From Caulobacteraceae bacterium (GTDB taxonomy: Bacteria; Pseudomonadota; Alphaproteobacteria; Caulobacterales; Caulobacteraceae), in assembly GCA_947476555.1 (NCBI GenBank), contig CANJRI010000004.1, positions 19,640 to 83,639 of the forward strand: a stretch of 64,000 nucleotides of DNA, in the 5' to 3' direction. The notes under the pieces were generated by a model. That model saw nothing but the letters and a program-made list of their open reading frames with translations. It was not told the origin of the DNA and made no database searches. The position numbers and the translations under genes were made by a program. This document shows positions 1 through 7,908 of the stretch, one piece after another (the stretch's first letter is position 1; each line of letters starts with the position of its first letter).

Positions 1-1
1 G

Positions 2-478
2 GTGCTGGAGCCGGGGGAGGGGGCAGGGACCACCGCCGACCGCGGCCTGCTGGGCCTGGCCCTGCGCGCCGACGGCACCAAGCAGGATCTGCTCTATGTG
101 GATGGTGGGGTCTCCACCAACCGCCAGACCGGCCACCTGCGGATGCAGGGCAACCAGGTCTTCCGCCATGCCGTGGTCAACATCTCCGAGGCCGTGGTCG
201 CCGCCGCGGCTGACGCCGGTATCGAGGTCTCCTCGGTGGACTGGTTCATCCCCCACCAGGCCAACCAGCGCATCCTGGAGGGGGTCGCCCGCCGGCTCGG
301 CATCGACGAGACCAAGGTGATCTCGACCATCGCCCAACATGCCAACACCTCCGCCGCCTCGATTCCCCTGGCGCTCGACCAGGGCGTGAGGGACGGGCGC
401 ATCAAGCCGGGGCAGCTGCTTTTGATGGAAGCCATGGGCGGCGGCCTGACCTGGGGCGCCTGCGTTCTGCGTTTGTGA
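2..478 (+). CDS. fabH: 3-oxoacyl-ACP synthase III, C-terminal part (cut by window start)
   Basis: This is the C-terminal half of the KAS III condensing enzyme that starts type II fatty-acid synthesis by joining acetyl-CoA to malonyl-ACP in the cytoplasm. The window starts inside the gene, so the active-site Cys is not visible. The His and Asn of the Cys-His-Asn triad are seen in PHQANQRI and QHANTSAAS, followed by the usual glycine-rich end GGGLTWGACVLRL. The stop lies 97 bases before the chosen ihfA start, an order common in alphaproteobacteria. Identification is firm; only the start is missing. Confidence 0.95.
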   Translation: MLEPGEGAGTTADRGLLGLALRADGTKQDLLYVDGGVSTNRQTGHLRMQGNQVFRHAVVNISEAVVAAAADAGIEVSSVDWFIPHQANQRILEGVARRLGIDETKVISTIAQHANTSAASIPLALDQGVRDGRIKPGQLLLMEAMGGGLTWGACVLRL

Positions 479-575
479 GCAAGCTTTACCGTAAGCTGCA
501 AACCATCACTTGAAGTCTTTGAGCCAATAGGACAATCAAGGACATATGGACGATATGGCGGGGGCTAGGGTGAGC

Positions 576-878
576 ATGAAGGGTGCGACGGTCACCCGGG
601 CCGACCTTTGCGAGGCGGTCCACGAACAGGTTGGCCTTACACGTCAGGATTGCTCTGAACTCGTCGAGCGGGTCCTGGAGCTGATGTGCCAGGCCCTGGA
701 GCGCGGCGAACAGGTCAAGCTGTCCGGCTTCGGAGTCTTCCAGGTCCGCGCCAAGCGCGCCCGCATGGGCCGCAATCCCAAGACCGGCGAGCCCGCCGCC
801 ATCGAACCCCGCCGCGTGATCGGCTTCCGCGCCTCGCAAGTGATGAAGGCGCGAGTCGACCGGGCCCTGGCGCGGTGA
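576..878 (+). CDS. ihfA: Integration host factor subunit alpha
   Basis: This is a DNA-bending nucleoid protein that pairs with IHF beta to shape promoters, recombination sites and replication complexes. The HU/IHF fold fills the protein, with the DNA-contacting arm at GRNPKTGEPAAIEPRRVI. I chose the ATG at 576, which gives 100 residues beginning MKGATVTRADLCEAV. That is the usual IHF-alpha length and N-terminus, and it has an AGGGTGAG ribosome site just upstream. ATG 546 would add ten residues with no counterpart in the family. The gene sits between fabH and a MerR-type regulator, a common alphaproteobacterial arrangement. Confidence 0.93.
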   Translation: MKGATVTRADLCEAVHEQVGLTRQDCSELVERVLELMCQALERGEQVKLSGFGVFQVRAKRARMGRNPKTGEPAAIEPRRVIGFRASQVMKARVDRALAR

Positions 879-888
879 GGGCGCCCGG

Positions 889-996
889 AGCGCGTTCCGC
901 AAACGTGGAGACCGGTTTTGCGATCAGAACGCGCTCACACTTTTGATTTAGAGCCTTTTTATCCCGTTCAAATTTCATTTGAACGGGAAAGGCTCT
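889..996. repeat. Intergenic double-palindrome repeat element
   Basis: Two nested inverted repeats fill the ihfA-merR gap. The first has outer arms GAGCGCGTTC (889-898) and GAACGCGCTC (927-936), enclosing CGCAAA...TTTGCG. The second has perfect 11-base arms CCCGTTCAAAT (963-973) and ATTTGAACGGG (977-987) with a 3-base loop, flanked by AGAGCC (950-955) and GGCTCT (991-996). There is no T-tract, so it is not a simple terminator. It resembles the palindromic intergenic repeats spread through alphaproteobacterial genomes; that family assignment is from memory. Confidence 0.6.
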
Positions 997-1002
997 AGGG
1001 CG

Positions 1003-1386
1003 GTGGCCAAGGGCCCTGACGCCTTCCGCACCATCTCCGAAGCGGCGGATGAAGTCAGTGTGCCCCAACATGTGCTCCGCTTCTGGGAGACCCGGTTCAC
1101 CTTCATCAAGCCCATGAAGCGCGCCGGCGGCCGCAGGTTCTACCGGCCCGCCGATATCGCCGTGCTGCGCGGCGTCCGCCGCCTGCTCCACGACGAGGGC
1201 ATGACCATCAAGGGCGTCCAGAAGCTCTACCGGGAACAGGGGATTCGTCACCTCGCCGCGGCCGGCGATGGCGGGGAGGGGCCGGCGGCCCCACCACCCT
1301 CGGTCGGTGGCGAGAACGGCCTGCTCGAAGCCCTGCACGACCTGGAGCGCGCCAAGGCGCGGCTCGATGGATTGCTGAAATCCTGA
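1003..1386 (+). CDS. MerR family transcriptional regulator
   Basis: A small DNA-binding protein of 127 residues from the GTG at 1003. The winged-helix MerR domain occupies roughly residues 8-80: [19 protein letters not shown] forms the helix-turn-helix and [11 protein letters not shown] the wing. No metal-binding cysteines follow, and the short tail ends in a leucine-rich helix that may dimerise. An upstream TTG at 979 is possible, but it lies inside the right arm of the palindromic repeat, so I prefer 1003. This ihfA-linked regulator is widespread in alphaproteobacteria; its ligand and targets cannot be read from the sequence. Confidence 0.85.
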   Translation: MAKGPDAFRTISEAADEVSVPQHVLRFWETRFTFIKPMKRAGGRRFYRPADIAVLRGVRRLLHDEGMTIKGVQKLYREQGIRHLAAAGDGGEGPAAPPPSVGGENGLLEALHDLERAKARLDGLLKS

Positions 1387-1411
1387 GGGAAAATCTCGCC
1401 GCCCGGCCCGC

Positions 1412-1488
<77 letters not shown>

Positions 1489-1556
1489 ATGGGCCCAGGC
1501 GGCGAGGGGGGTCTTCTAGCGAGTTCTGCCCCCTCGGCAAACGTAATTTTCCCGGC

Positions 1557-1754
1557 TCACCGTCCGCGGTTCATCCAGGCGATCAGCGGAAACAGCGGCA
1601 CGCCCCACAGCAGGCCCACCACCCCGTAGAAAGCCACCTGCGCGGCCCAGTGGTCCGGGATGTGCTCGCCGACGGCGATGGCCGCGACGATGTAGAGGGT
1701 CATGAAGCCCAGGATGCCGAAGAGGCCGATGAGTTTGCGCAGGCGGGCGGGCAT
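1557..1754 (-). CDS. DUF2842 small membrane protein
   Basis: A 65-residue protein starting MPARLRKLIGLFG. It has two hydrophobic segments (about residues 8-27 and 37-57) joined by a short loop, and ends in WMNRGR. The pattern of a basic N-terminus, two membrane helices and a PLFPLIAWM stretch matches the DUF2842 family, found mainly in alphaproteobacteria and of unknown function. It is divergent from ctaA with a 98-base gap. A longer reading frame upstream would add 36 low-complexity residues, so I used the internal ATG, although no strong ribosome site is visible. Confidence 0.75.
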   Translation of the reverse strand: MPARLRKLIGLFGILGFMTLYIVAAIAVGEHIPDHWAAQVAFYGVVGLLWGVPLFPLIAWMNRGR

Positions 1755-1852
1755 GGAGCGCTCATAGCGGGCTGGAGAGATCGACGTAACCCCGTTAAGA
1801 GGCGCCGCAGAAAACGCCAAAGTTCGGCCCCGAAATCCGGCCACCACCGCAC

Positions 1853-2884
1853 ATGACCTCATTCCTGCGTTCAGACCGATCCAAGGCCGTGGCCGTCTGG
1901 CTGTTCGTCGTGGCGGCCTTCGTGCTGGCCATGGTGGTGGTGGGCGGCGCGACCCGCCTGACGGGCTCCGGCCTTTCCATCACCGAATGGCGGCCGGTGA
2001 CCGGCGCGATTCCGCCCCTCGGAGACGCCGCCTGGCAGGCCGAGTTCGCCAGGTACCGCCAGATCCCCCAGTACGCCCAGGTCAACCTCGGCATGGGCCT
2101 CGCCGACTTCAAGGCGATCTACTGGTGGGAATGGTCCCATCGGCTGCTGGGCCGGCTGACCGGTCTGGTGTTCTTCCTCCCCTTCCTGGTCTTCGCGATC
2201 CGCCGCGAGATCCCCCGCCGGCTGTTCCTGCGCCTGGGGGTGATCTTCGTGCTGGGCGCTCTGCAGGGGGCGATCGGCTGGTGGATGGTGGCGAGCGGCC
2301 TTTCGGAGCGGGTGCAGGTCGCGCCCGAGCGACTTATGGTTCACCTGGGCCTGGCCTTCGCCCTGCTGGGCGCGCTGGTCTGGACGGGTCTCGACGCCTG
2401 GGCCGGCGGCGCGCGCCAGACCCTGCCCAGCCCCTGGGGCCGGCGGGCCAATCTGCTGATCGGCCTGATCGGACTGCAGATCCTGCTGGGCGCCCTTGTG
2501 GCCGGCAACGACGCCGGGCTGGTCTACAACGACTGGCCGCTGATGAACGGGCGACTGATCCCCGAGGCCTATGCCGGGGAGGGCGTCTGGGCCACCCTGG
2601 CCCACAGCGCTGGCGCCGTTCAGCTCCACCACCGGCTGGTCGCCTATGTGCTGACCGCGGTCGCGCTGGCGATCGGCTGGGCGGCGTGGCGATCCAATTA
2701 CCTGGCGCGGGAATCCAAGGCGTTGGCGATGGCGACAGCGGCCGCCGTGCTCCTGCAGGCCACGCTGGGCGTCGCGACCCTGCTGGCCGGCGTTCCCATC
2801 GCCCTGGGGATCGCCCACCAGGTGGCCGCAGCCCTCGTGTTGCTCCTCGCGATCACCTTCGCCTGGCGGGTGCGGCGCATCTAG
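1853..2884 (+). CDS. ctaA: Heme A synthase
   Basis: An integral membrane monooxygenase that converts heme O to heme A for cytochrome c oxidase. It has 343 residues and about eight membrane helices. The opening helix is followed by [16 protein letters not shown], a CtaA/Cox15 signature. Conserved heme-ligand histidines appear in [29 protein letters not shown] and IAHQVAAAL. The alphaproteobacterial (type 2, mitochondrial Cox15-like) form is indicated by the lack of the paired extracytoplasmic cysteines. No other oxidase genes lie in the window. Confidence 0.94.
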   Translation: MTSFLRSDRSKAVAVWLFVVAAFVLAMVVVGGATRLTGSGLSITEWRPVTGAIPPLGDAAWQAEFARYRQIPQYAQVNLGMGLADFKAIYWWEWSHRLLGRLTGLVFFLPFLVFAIRREIPRRLFLRLGVIFVLGALQGAIGWWMVASGLSERVQVAPERLMVHLGLAFALLGALVWTGLDAWAGGARQTLPSPWGRRANLLIGLIGLQILLGALVAGNDAGLVYNDWPLMNGRLIPEAYAGEGVWATLAHSAGAVQLHHRLVAYVLTAVALAIGWAAWRSNYLARESKALAMATAAAVLLQATLGVATLLAGVPIALGIAHQVAAALVLLLAITFAWRVRRI

Positions 2885-2972
2885 ACGGATAAAAGTCGCG
2901 GTATAGTAATACCCATATGTTTAGTGCGATGTTTTCATGTGGTTTTTCGGTGCGTCCGGATTTTTCGAAGCG

Positions 2973-3001
2973 TTGACATTCACGCCTTCAACCGGCATAT
3001 G
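2973..3001 (+). promoter_or_regulatory. Putative sigma-70 promoter of rplM-rpsI
   Basis: A perfect TTGACA (2973-2978) is followed 17 bases later by CATATG (2996-3001), a weak -10 element. It lies within the 174-base leader before rplM, in the expected orientation. The TTGACA match is seen directly; use as a promoter is inferred. Confidence 0.45.
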
Positions 3002-3020
3002 CCCCGCCTCACCACGGGGC
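3001..3020 (+). promoter_or_regulatory. Leader hairpin upstream of rplM
   Basis: GCCCCG (3001-3006) and CGGGGC (3015-3020) form a perfect 6-base stem 38 bases before the rplM start. Ribosomal-protein leaders often carry structures for autogenous control. That is only an analogy here, and no known L13 leader family is recognised. Confidence 0.3.
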
Positions 3021-3058
3021 GGCGTCCGCTTCCCCGCCAGTTTTACGGATCGTCCCTC

Positions 3059-3535
3059 ATGCTGAAGAGCACTACGGCTTCGCTGAAGCCCGCCGAGGTC
3101 GAGAAGAAGTGGATCGTGATCGACGCCGAGAACGCCGTAGTCGGCCGCCTCGCTTCGTTCATCGCCATGCGTCTTCGCGGCAAGCATCGCCCTGACTACA
3201 CCCCGAACGTCGATTGCGGTGACATGGTCGTCGTCGTCAACGCCGAGAAGGTGACGCTCACCGGCAAGAAGCTGACCGACAAGATCTACTATCGCCACAC
3301 CGGTCACCCGGGCGGCGTGAAAAAGCGCATCGCCGGCACCGTGCTGAGCGGTAAGTTCCCCGAGCGCGTCCTTGAAAAGGCCGTCGAGCGGATGCTGCCC
3401 AAGGAAAGCCCCTTGGCGCGCGCCCAGCTCACCCATCTGCGCATCTACGCCGGCGGTGAGCATCCGCATGCGGCCCAGAACCCCCAAACCATCGCGTTCG
3501 CCGACCTGAACGCCAAGAACGTTCGGAGCGCGTAA
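3059..3535 (+). CDS. rplM: 50S ribosomal protein L13
   Basis: A large-subunit ribosomal protein binding 23S rRNA near the 5' domain and needed early in assembly. The ATG at 3059 gives 158 residues, typical of alphaproteobacterial L13. Family signatures include [33 protein letters not shown] and [12 protein letters not shown]. The reading frame is open further upstream, but only across the leader with its promoter and hairpin. The stop overlaps the rpsI start as TAATG, so the two are translationally coupled. Confidence 0.97.
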   Translation: MLKSTTASLKPAEVEKKWIVIDAENAVVGRLASFIAMRLRGKHRPDYTPNVDCGDMVVVVNAEKVTLTGKKLTDKIYYRHTGHPGGVKKRIAGTVLSGKFPERVLEKAVERMLPKESPLARAQLTHLRIYAGGEHPHAAQNPQTIAFADLNAKNVRSA

Positions 3536-4023
3536 TGAGCGAAGGCGCCACCACCGAGGCCACTGGCTTCGACGCCCTGAAGGGCATGGGCACCCAGGCC
3601 GAGGACACCATCGTCCGCGAGCCCAAGATCGACGCTCAAGGGCGCTCCTACGCGACCGGCAAGCGCAAGAACGCCATCGCCCGCGTCTGGATCAAGCCGG
3701 GCAAGGGTTCGATCACCATCAACGACCGCGATCAGCAAGTGTATTTCGCCCGCCCGGTGCTGCGCATGATGCTGGCCCAGCCCTTCGAGCTCACCGACCG
3801 CGCCGGTCAGTTCGACGTGATCGCCACGGTCGAAGGCTCGGGCCTCTCCGGCCAGGCCGGCGCCCTGCGACACGCGATCTCCAAGGCCCTGACCTACTAC
3901 GAGCCCGGCCTGCGCTGGGTGCTCAAGCCGCATGGTCTGCTGACCCGCGACTCCCGCGTCGTGGAGCGCAAGAAGTACGGCAAGGCCAAGGCCCGACGCA
4001 GCTTCCAGTTCTCGAAGCGCTAA
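3535..4023 (+). CDS. rpsI: 30S ribosomal protein S9
   Basis: A small-subunit protein whose C-terminal tail reaches the P-site tRNA. It has 162 residues; the first 35 or so form the extra N-terminal extension usual in alphaproteobacteria. The core begins [17 protein letters not shown], and the protein ends [11 protein letters not shown] with the conserved terminal Lys-Arg that contacts tRNA. It is co-transcribed with rplM (TAATG overlap) and followed by a strong intrinsic terminator. Confidence 0.97.
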   Translation: MSEGATTEATGFDALKGMGTQAEDTIVREPKIDAQGRSYATGKRKNAIARVWIKPGKGSITINDRDQQVYFARPVLRMMLAQPFELTDRAGQFDVIATVEGSGLSGQAGALRHAISKALTYYEPGLRWVLKPHGLLTRDSRVVERKKYGKAKARRSFQFSKR

Positions 4024-4047
4024 GCTCGCGAGCATTCGTGTTTGCAG

Positions 4048-4082
4048 GGGCGCTTCGGGCAACCGAAGCGCCCTTTCTCTTT
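4048..4082 (+). terminator. Rho-independent terminator of rplM-rpsI
   Basis: A perfect 11-base stem GGGCGCTTCGG (4048-4058) and CCGAAGCGCCC (4063-4073) with loop GCAA is followed by TTTCTCTTT. It starts 24 bases after the rpsI stop. This is the clearest intrinsic terminator in the window. Confidence 0.9.
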
Positions 4083-4095
4083 GGGGATGAGTCCA

Positions 4096-5073
4096 ATGGC
4101 CCACACGGTCTTCATCGACGGCGAGGCTGGCACCACCGGCCTGCAGATCCGCGAGCGGCTGGACGCGCGGACCGACATCGAAGTCGTCTCGATCGATCCG
4201 GCCCGCCGCAAGGATTCTGACGCCCGCGCCGAACTGTTGAACGGCGTCGACGCCGTGGTCCTGTGCCTTCCCGACGACGCCGCCAGGGAAGCCGTCGGCC
4301 TGATCGCCTCCAACAGCGTCAAGGTCGTGGACGCCTCCACGGCCTACCGGGTCGCGCCCGGCTGGACCTATGGGTTCGCCGAGATGGCCCGCGAGCAGCG
4401 CGATGCGATTCGGACCGCGACCCGGGTCTCCAACCCCGGCTGCTACCCCACGGGCTTCATCGGCCTGGTGCGACCGCTGGTGGCGGCGGGACTGATCCCG
4501 CCCGACTTCCCGGCGACCGTCAACGCCATCTCCGGCTATTCGGGGGGCGGCAAGGGGCTGATCGCCGAGTTCGACGCGCCAGCGCCCGCGGGGACCAGCG
4601 ACGCCTATCGGCCCTACGGCCTCAACCTGGCGCACAAGCACCTGGCGGAAATGCAGACCTACGCCGGCCTCTCCCACGCGCCGCTGTTCGCTCCCTCCGT
4701 GGGCCGCTTCGCCCAGGGCATGATCGTGGAGATCCCGCTGCAGCTCTGGGCTCTGCCCGGCAAACCGTCGCCGAAGGATCTGCACGCGGCTCTGGAAGGC
4801 GCCTACGCCGGTGAGCGGTTCGTGGAGGTAGCCAGCTGGGACGAGTGCCTCGATCTGCAGAAGGCCCGCGCGGGCGCCGGTGGCTATGTCCGGGACCTGG
4901 ATCCGGAGGCCCTGAACGGCACCAACCGCATGCGGCTGCACGTCTTCGGCGCGGCGGACGGCGGGCAGGCTCGGCTGGTGGCGGTGCTCGACAACCTCGG
5001 CAAGGGAGCCTCGGGCGCGGCCGTTCAGAACCTGAACCTGATGCTGGGACTTGAAGAGAGCGCGGGCCTCTAG
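4096..5073 (+). CDS. argC: N-acetyl-gamma-glutamyl-phosphate reductase
   Basis: Catalyses the third step of arginine synthesis, the NADPH-dependent reduction of N-acetylglutamyl phosphate to the semialdehyde. It has 325 residues from ATG 4096, preceded by GGGGATGAG. The N-terminal Rossmann region contains FIDGEAGTTGLQI, characteristic of the shorter type 2 ArgC. The catalytic cysteine is in VSNPGCYPTGF (about residue 115). The rpsI-argC order is common in alphaproteobacteria. An ATG at 4087 is also possible but is poorly spaced from the ribosome site. Confidence 0.93.
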   Translation: MAHTVFIDGEAGTTGLQIRERLDARTDIEVVSIDPARRKDSDARAELLNGVDAVVLCLPDDAAREAVGLIASNSVKVVDASTAYRVAPGWTYGFAEMAREQRDAIRTATRVSNPGCYPTGFIGLVRPLVAAGLIPPDFPATVNAISGYSGGGKGLIAEFDAPAPAGTSDAYRPYGLNLAHKHLAEMQTYAGLSHAPLFAPSVGRFAQGMIVEIPLQLWALPGKPSPKDLHAALEGAYAGERFVEVASWDECLDLQKARAGAGGYVRDLDPEALNGTNRMRLHVFGAADGGQARLVAVLDNLGKGASGAAVQNLNLMLGLEESAGL

Positions 5074-5115
5074 GGGTCTTGCATCCGAGCCGATCAGACG
5101 CACCTAATAGGGGTC

Positions 5116-5586
5116 ATGAGTACGATCACTTCTCACCGCCGGGCTTTCCTGCTGGGCGTCTCGGGCCTGGCCTTGGCGGGTCCCGCGGGCGCGCAAACCA
5201 ACTGGCGCCGAATTTCGGACGCCGAATGGCGCAAGCGGCTGACGCCGGCCTCCTACCGCGTGCTGCGCCACGCGGACACCGAGCCGCCGGGCTACAGCCC
5301 CCTGAACCACGAGAAGCGCCAAGGCACGTTCGTCTGCGCCGGTTGTGATCTGCCGCTGTTCCGCTCGGAGTGGAAGTACGAGAGCGGCACGGGCTGGCCG
5401 AGCTTCTGGAGGGCGATGCCCAACGCGGTGGGCACCAAGACCGACCTGAAGATCGGCTATCCGCGCACCGAGTACCACTGCGCGCGCTGCGGCGGGCACC
5501 ACGGCCACATCTTCGACGATGGCCCCAAGCCCACCGGCAAACGCTACTGCAACAATGGCCTCGCCCTGAAGTTCGTGCCCACCTAG
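5116..5586 (+). CDS. msrB: Peptide-methionine (R)-S-oxide reductase with export signal
   Basis: Reduces the R epimer of methionine sulfoxide in proteins. It has 156 residues. A signal sequence at residues 1-27 contains the twin-arginine-like HRRAFLLG and ends in AGPAGAQ, so the enzyme is probably exported, perhaps by Tat. The MsrB domain has all its key residues: zinc cysteines C74/C77 (CAGC) and C122/C125 (CARC), and the catalytic C145 in KRYCNNGLALKF. GYPRTEYHC and HHGHIFDDG are family motifs. An exported form would repair envelope proteins damaged by oxidants; that role is inferred. Confidence 0.93.
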   Translation: MSTITSHRRAFLLGVSGLALAGPAGAQTNWRRISDAEWRKRLTPASYRVLRHADTEPPGYSPLNHEKRQGTFVCAGCDLPLFRSEWKYESGTGWPSFWRAMPNAVGTKTDLKIGYPRTEYHCARCGGHHGHIFDDGPKPTGKRYCNNGLALKFVPT

Positions 5587-5616
5587 GCGCCGCCGACGCC
5601 GTATGAGGAGATAGTC

Positions 5617-6108
5617 ATGCGATTACATGGGTTTCTCGTGGCAGCCTCGGTCGTTGTGCTTTCGGCTTCCGCCGTTCCGCCGACCGCTGGCGCGGCGGAG
5701 GTGGGATCGATCTTCTCCTGCGGCGCGGACCAGGGCGAGCAACTGGCGTGCAGCATCAGCGCCCCGGGCCGCGACCGCGCTAAGGCCGCCTTCCGCAGGA
5801 CGCTGGACACTGGGCGCCCGGCGACCTGGCGTGACCCGCCTACCGGGGCCAGGGGCCGGATCGCGGTCATCGACAACCCGCCCGCCCTGGGCGAGGACTA
5901 TGGCAGACCTCCCTTCGGGGCGGACTTCGGCACGCCCATCTCCTTCACCGAGCCGCCGGCGGGCCTCAGGCCAATCCGGGCCGTGAGCAATGTCAGGGAT
6001 GGCTGCCGGCTAGTGCAGCAGACCATCACCCTCCCAGGCCAGCGGCCTGCGATCCAGCGGTTCCGCGCCTGCCGCGAGCGCGGGGAATGGCAGGTGGAAG
6101 TCCTCTGA
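5617..6108 (+). CDS. Hypothetical secreted protein
   Basis: A 163-residue protein with a good ribosome site (GAGGAG) and a clear signal peptide at residues 1-28 ending TAGAAE. The mature part holds four cysteines in FSCG, LACS, DGCR and RACRER, consistent with two disulfides in the periplasm. I do not recognise the family. It lies 30 bases after msrB in the same direction and may be co-transcribed with it. Confidence 0.7.
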   Translation: MRLHGFLVAASVVVLSASAVPPTAGAAEVGSIFSCGADQGEQLACSISAPGRDRAKAAFRRTLDTGRPATWRDPPTGARGRIAVIDNPPALGEDYGRPPFGADFGTPISFTEPPAGLRPIRAVSNVRDGCRLVQQTITLPGQRPAIQRFRACRERGEWQVEVL

Positions 6109-6133
6109 CTGGCGCTGGCCGGGGGCTCAGGTC

Positions 6134-6901
6134 TTATGTCGCGCCCGCGCCCGCCTTGGGCGCGGCGGCCGGCTGGGAGACGGGCGGCTGGCGGATCCGG
6201 CCGGCGCCCGAGATATCGGTTTCCAGCTGAGCGGGGCGGGTGAGCAGTTCGATCTCGCCCATCCCTGAGATTTCCAGCCGCGCCCGGTCGGTGGGCGCTA
6301 CGGTTGCTTTTCCGGCGCCGGAGATCTCAACCTCGGCCTCGCGCGCCTTCAGCCCGCTCAGGTCGCCGTCGCCAGCCCCGGAAATGTCCAGTGTCACAGC
6401 GCGGGTCTGGCCGCTCACATCCACCTCGGATGCGCCGGAGACGTTCAGCGACAGGGTGTCCTGGTCGTAGCCCTCGATCGTCAGCTTATTGGCGCCGGAC
6501 AGATTGAATTTGGAGACGTCGGGTGCGGTCAGGACGATCCGCAGCATGCTCCCGCGCCGATGGCGCGAGCCGGCGCGGATCTGCCCGCCGTCTTCGATTT
6601 CGACACGGTCGAGCAACCGGGCAGGGCCCGAGATCGTCAGGCTGGGCGGCCCCGCCTTCTGCACGTAGCGAATCTCCGCGGCCGCGCGGACCCGCAGGGT
6701 GTCGCCGCCGGTCCAGGTGAAGTTGCGGGTCTCCGTGGGCCCGGAGACCTCACCTTCGTAGTCATAGTTCCGGTGGCGGTGGACCCAGTCCCAGCCGCCT
6801 TGGGTGAAGGCGTCCGGGCCGGCGATGGCGATGGCGGCCATCAGGGTGGCGACGCAGAGCGCGAAGCCGACGGCGGCGATCATGACAAGCGCGCGGATCA
6901 T
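6134..6901 (-). CDS. DUF2807 (putative auto-transporter adhesin, head GIN) domain protein
   Basis: A 255-residue envelope protein. One N-terminal membrane segment (residues 4-27, ending before GPDAF) is followed by a Gly/Asp/Ser-rich repeat region of the DUF2807 beta-helix type. Short repeats such as LNVSGASEVDVSG, LDISGAGDGDLSG and VEISGAGKATV alternate regularly. The last 20 residues are Pro/Ala-rich. It is the third gene of a padR-DUF1700-DUF2807 operon, a combination known from many bacteria and generally thought to act in envelope stress or surface sensing. Its molecular function is unknown. Confidence 0.85.
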   Translation of the reverse strand: MIRALVMIAAVGFALCVATLMAAIAIAGPDAFTQGGWDWVHRHRNYDYEGEVSGPTETRNFTWTGGDTLRVRAAAEIRYVQKAGPPSLTISGPARLLDRVEIEDGGQIRAGSRHRRGSMLRIVLTAPDVSKFNLSGANKLTIEGYDQDTLSLNVSGASEVDVSGQTRAVTLDISGAGDGDLSGLKAREAEVEISGAGKATVAPTDRARLEISGMGEIELLTRPAQLETDISGAGRIRQPPVSQPAAAPKAGAGAT

Positions 6902-6919
6902 CCGAGTTCTCCCAAAATC

Positions 6920-7480
6920 TTAGGATTCAAGGGCCGGCTTGAGCAGCCGGTAGTGCAGGCGCCCGTACCAGACCAGGGCGTTGATCAGGCCGATGCTGGC
7001 CAGAGTGACCACCGCGCCCAGCGAGGCCGAGCCGGCCATGACGCCGATCCCGGCGAGGAGGGCTGCGGCTATGCCGCCCGGAAAGCCCGCGAAGGGCCCC
7101 ACCACGAAGATCCCGCCGCCAGCGAACATCCCGACCACGGAAGCGACCCCCAGGGCGAACAGCACCCCGATCACCGGCATCAGCACCGGCAGGAGGATGA
7201 GGACGTCGATGGCGCCCAGGCCCAGGACCGCGGCGATGGCGCCTGCGGCCGCGCCCGGGCTACGCTCCGACTTCCAGCGCGAAAGGCTGCTCTCGGCCCG
7301 GATCTCGCGGGCCAGGCGCCCTGGATCGCCGAGGGCGGCGGCGACCTCGGCCTCGGTGCGGCCGGCGGCTTCGCCCTCGGCGAAGTGGGTCTCGTAGTCC
7401 GAGATGATATCGGCCACGGCTTGCGCGGGCAGGCCGGTCAGCCCGTCACGCAACCGGGCGATGAAAGCCTGGCGTGTCAT
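6920..7480 (-). CDS. DUF1700 family membrane protein
   Basis: A 186-residue protein. The N-terminal ~65 residues form the helical DUF1700 region, with DIISDYETHFAEGEAAGRTE and ALGDPGRLAREIRAE resembling HAAS-type signalling domains. Three or four hydrophobic membrane helices follow. The start overlaps the padR stop by four bases (ATGA), so it is translationally coupled to the regulator. DUF1700 proteins are nearly always partnered with PadR regulators and are believed to work with them; the mechanism is not established. Confidence 0.85.
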   Translation of the reverse strand: MTRQAFIARLRDGLTGLPAQAVADIISDYETHFAEGEAAGRTEAEVAAALGDPGRLAREIRAESSLSRWKSERSPGAAAGAIAAVLGLGAIDVLILLPVLMPVIGVLFALGVASVVGMFAGGGIFVVGPFAGFPGGIAAALLAGIGVMAGSASLGAVVTLASIGLINALVWYGRLHYRLLKPALES

Positions 7481-7803
7481 TGCGCCCCTCCAAGGATGGA
7501 TTCGACCGCCCCGGAGAACGACGCCCAGGCGGCTTTCTGGCTGGTGAAGCTGGCGCGGCCGGCCTCCGTCAGCTTGTAATATTTGCGCGGCGGCCCCGCC
7601 GAGCTCTCGACCAGATAGGTCTCGACCAGCCCGTCGGACTGCAGGCGCCGCATCAACGGATAGATGGTGCCTTCGCCCATGCCGATCTCATCGGCCAGGC
7701 GGGCGGCGATCTCGTAGGCGTAGCCGTCCTTGGGGGAGAGCAGGGCGAGCACGCAAAGCTCGAGCGCCCCCTTCTTCAGCTGGATTTCGATGGCTTCCGG
7801 CAC
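7477..7803 (-). CDS. PadR family transcriptional regulator
   Basis: A 108-residue winged-helix repressor starting at a GTG (rc of 7801-7803) with an AGGAAGGAG ribosome site. The PadR N-terminal domain is clear: LELCVLALLSPKDGYAYEIA, then GEGTIYPLMRRLQSDGLVE for the recognition helix, and PPRKYYKLTEAGR for the wing. The short C-terminal helix places it in the small PadR subfamily 2. It heads an operon with DUF1700 and DUF2807 genes. GGTAC dyads upstream are likely autoregulatory sites. Confidence 0.92.
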   Translation of the reverse strand: MPEAIEIQLKKGALELCVLALLSPKDGYAYEIAARLADEIGMGEGTIYPLMRRLQSDGLVETYLVESSAGPPRKYYKLTEAGRASFTSQKAAWASFSGAVESILGGAQ

Positions 7804-7830
7804 GGCGGAGCTCCTTCCTCAGGACGAGGA

Positions 7831-7871
7831 GGTACCGCAAGGTACTGGTCTACGCAAGGTACCGTGTATTA
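7831..7871 (-). promoter_or_regulatory. Putative PadR operator and -10 element
   Basis: The dyad GTACC-GCAA-GGTAC (7832-7845) is followed 17 bases later by a second copy of GCAAGGTAC (7854-7862) with a degenerate left half. On the reverse strand, TAATAC (rc of 7866-7871) could be a -10 element, placing both copies around the transcript start. Autorepression by PadR is inferred from position and from known behaviour of the family. Confidence 0.5.
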
Positions 7872-7908
7872 CATCTTAGTAAGCTTTTTGCTGAGGGTGA
7901 CCGCGCCC

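Noticed and set aside
2885..3058. Known riboswitch or ribosomal leader family before rplM
   Set aside because: Only a promoter-like box and a 6-base hairpin are seen; nothing matches a leader family I can name.
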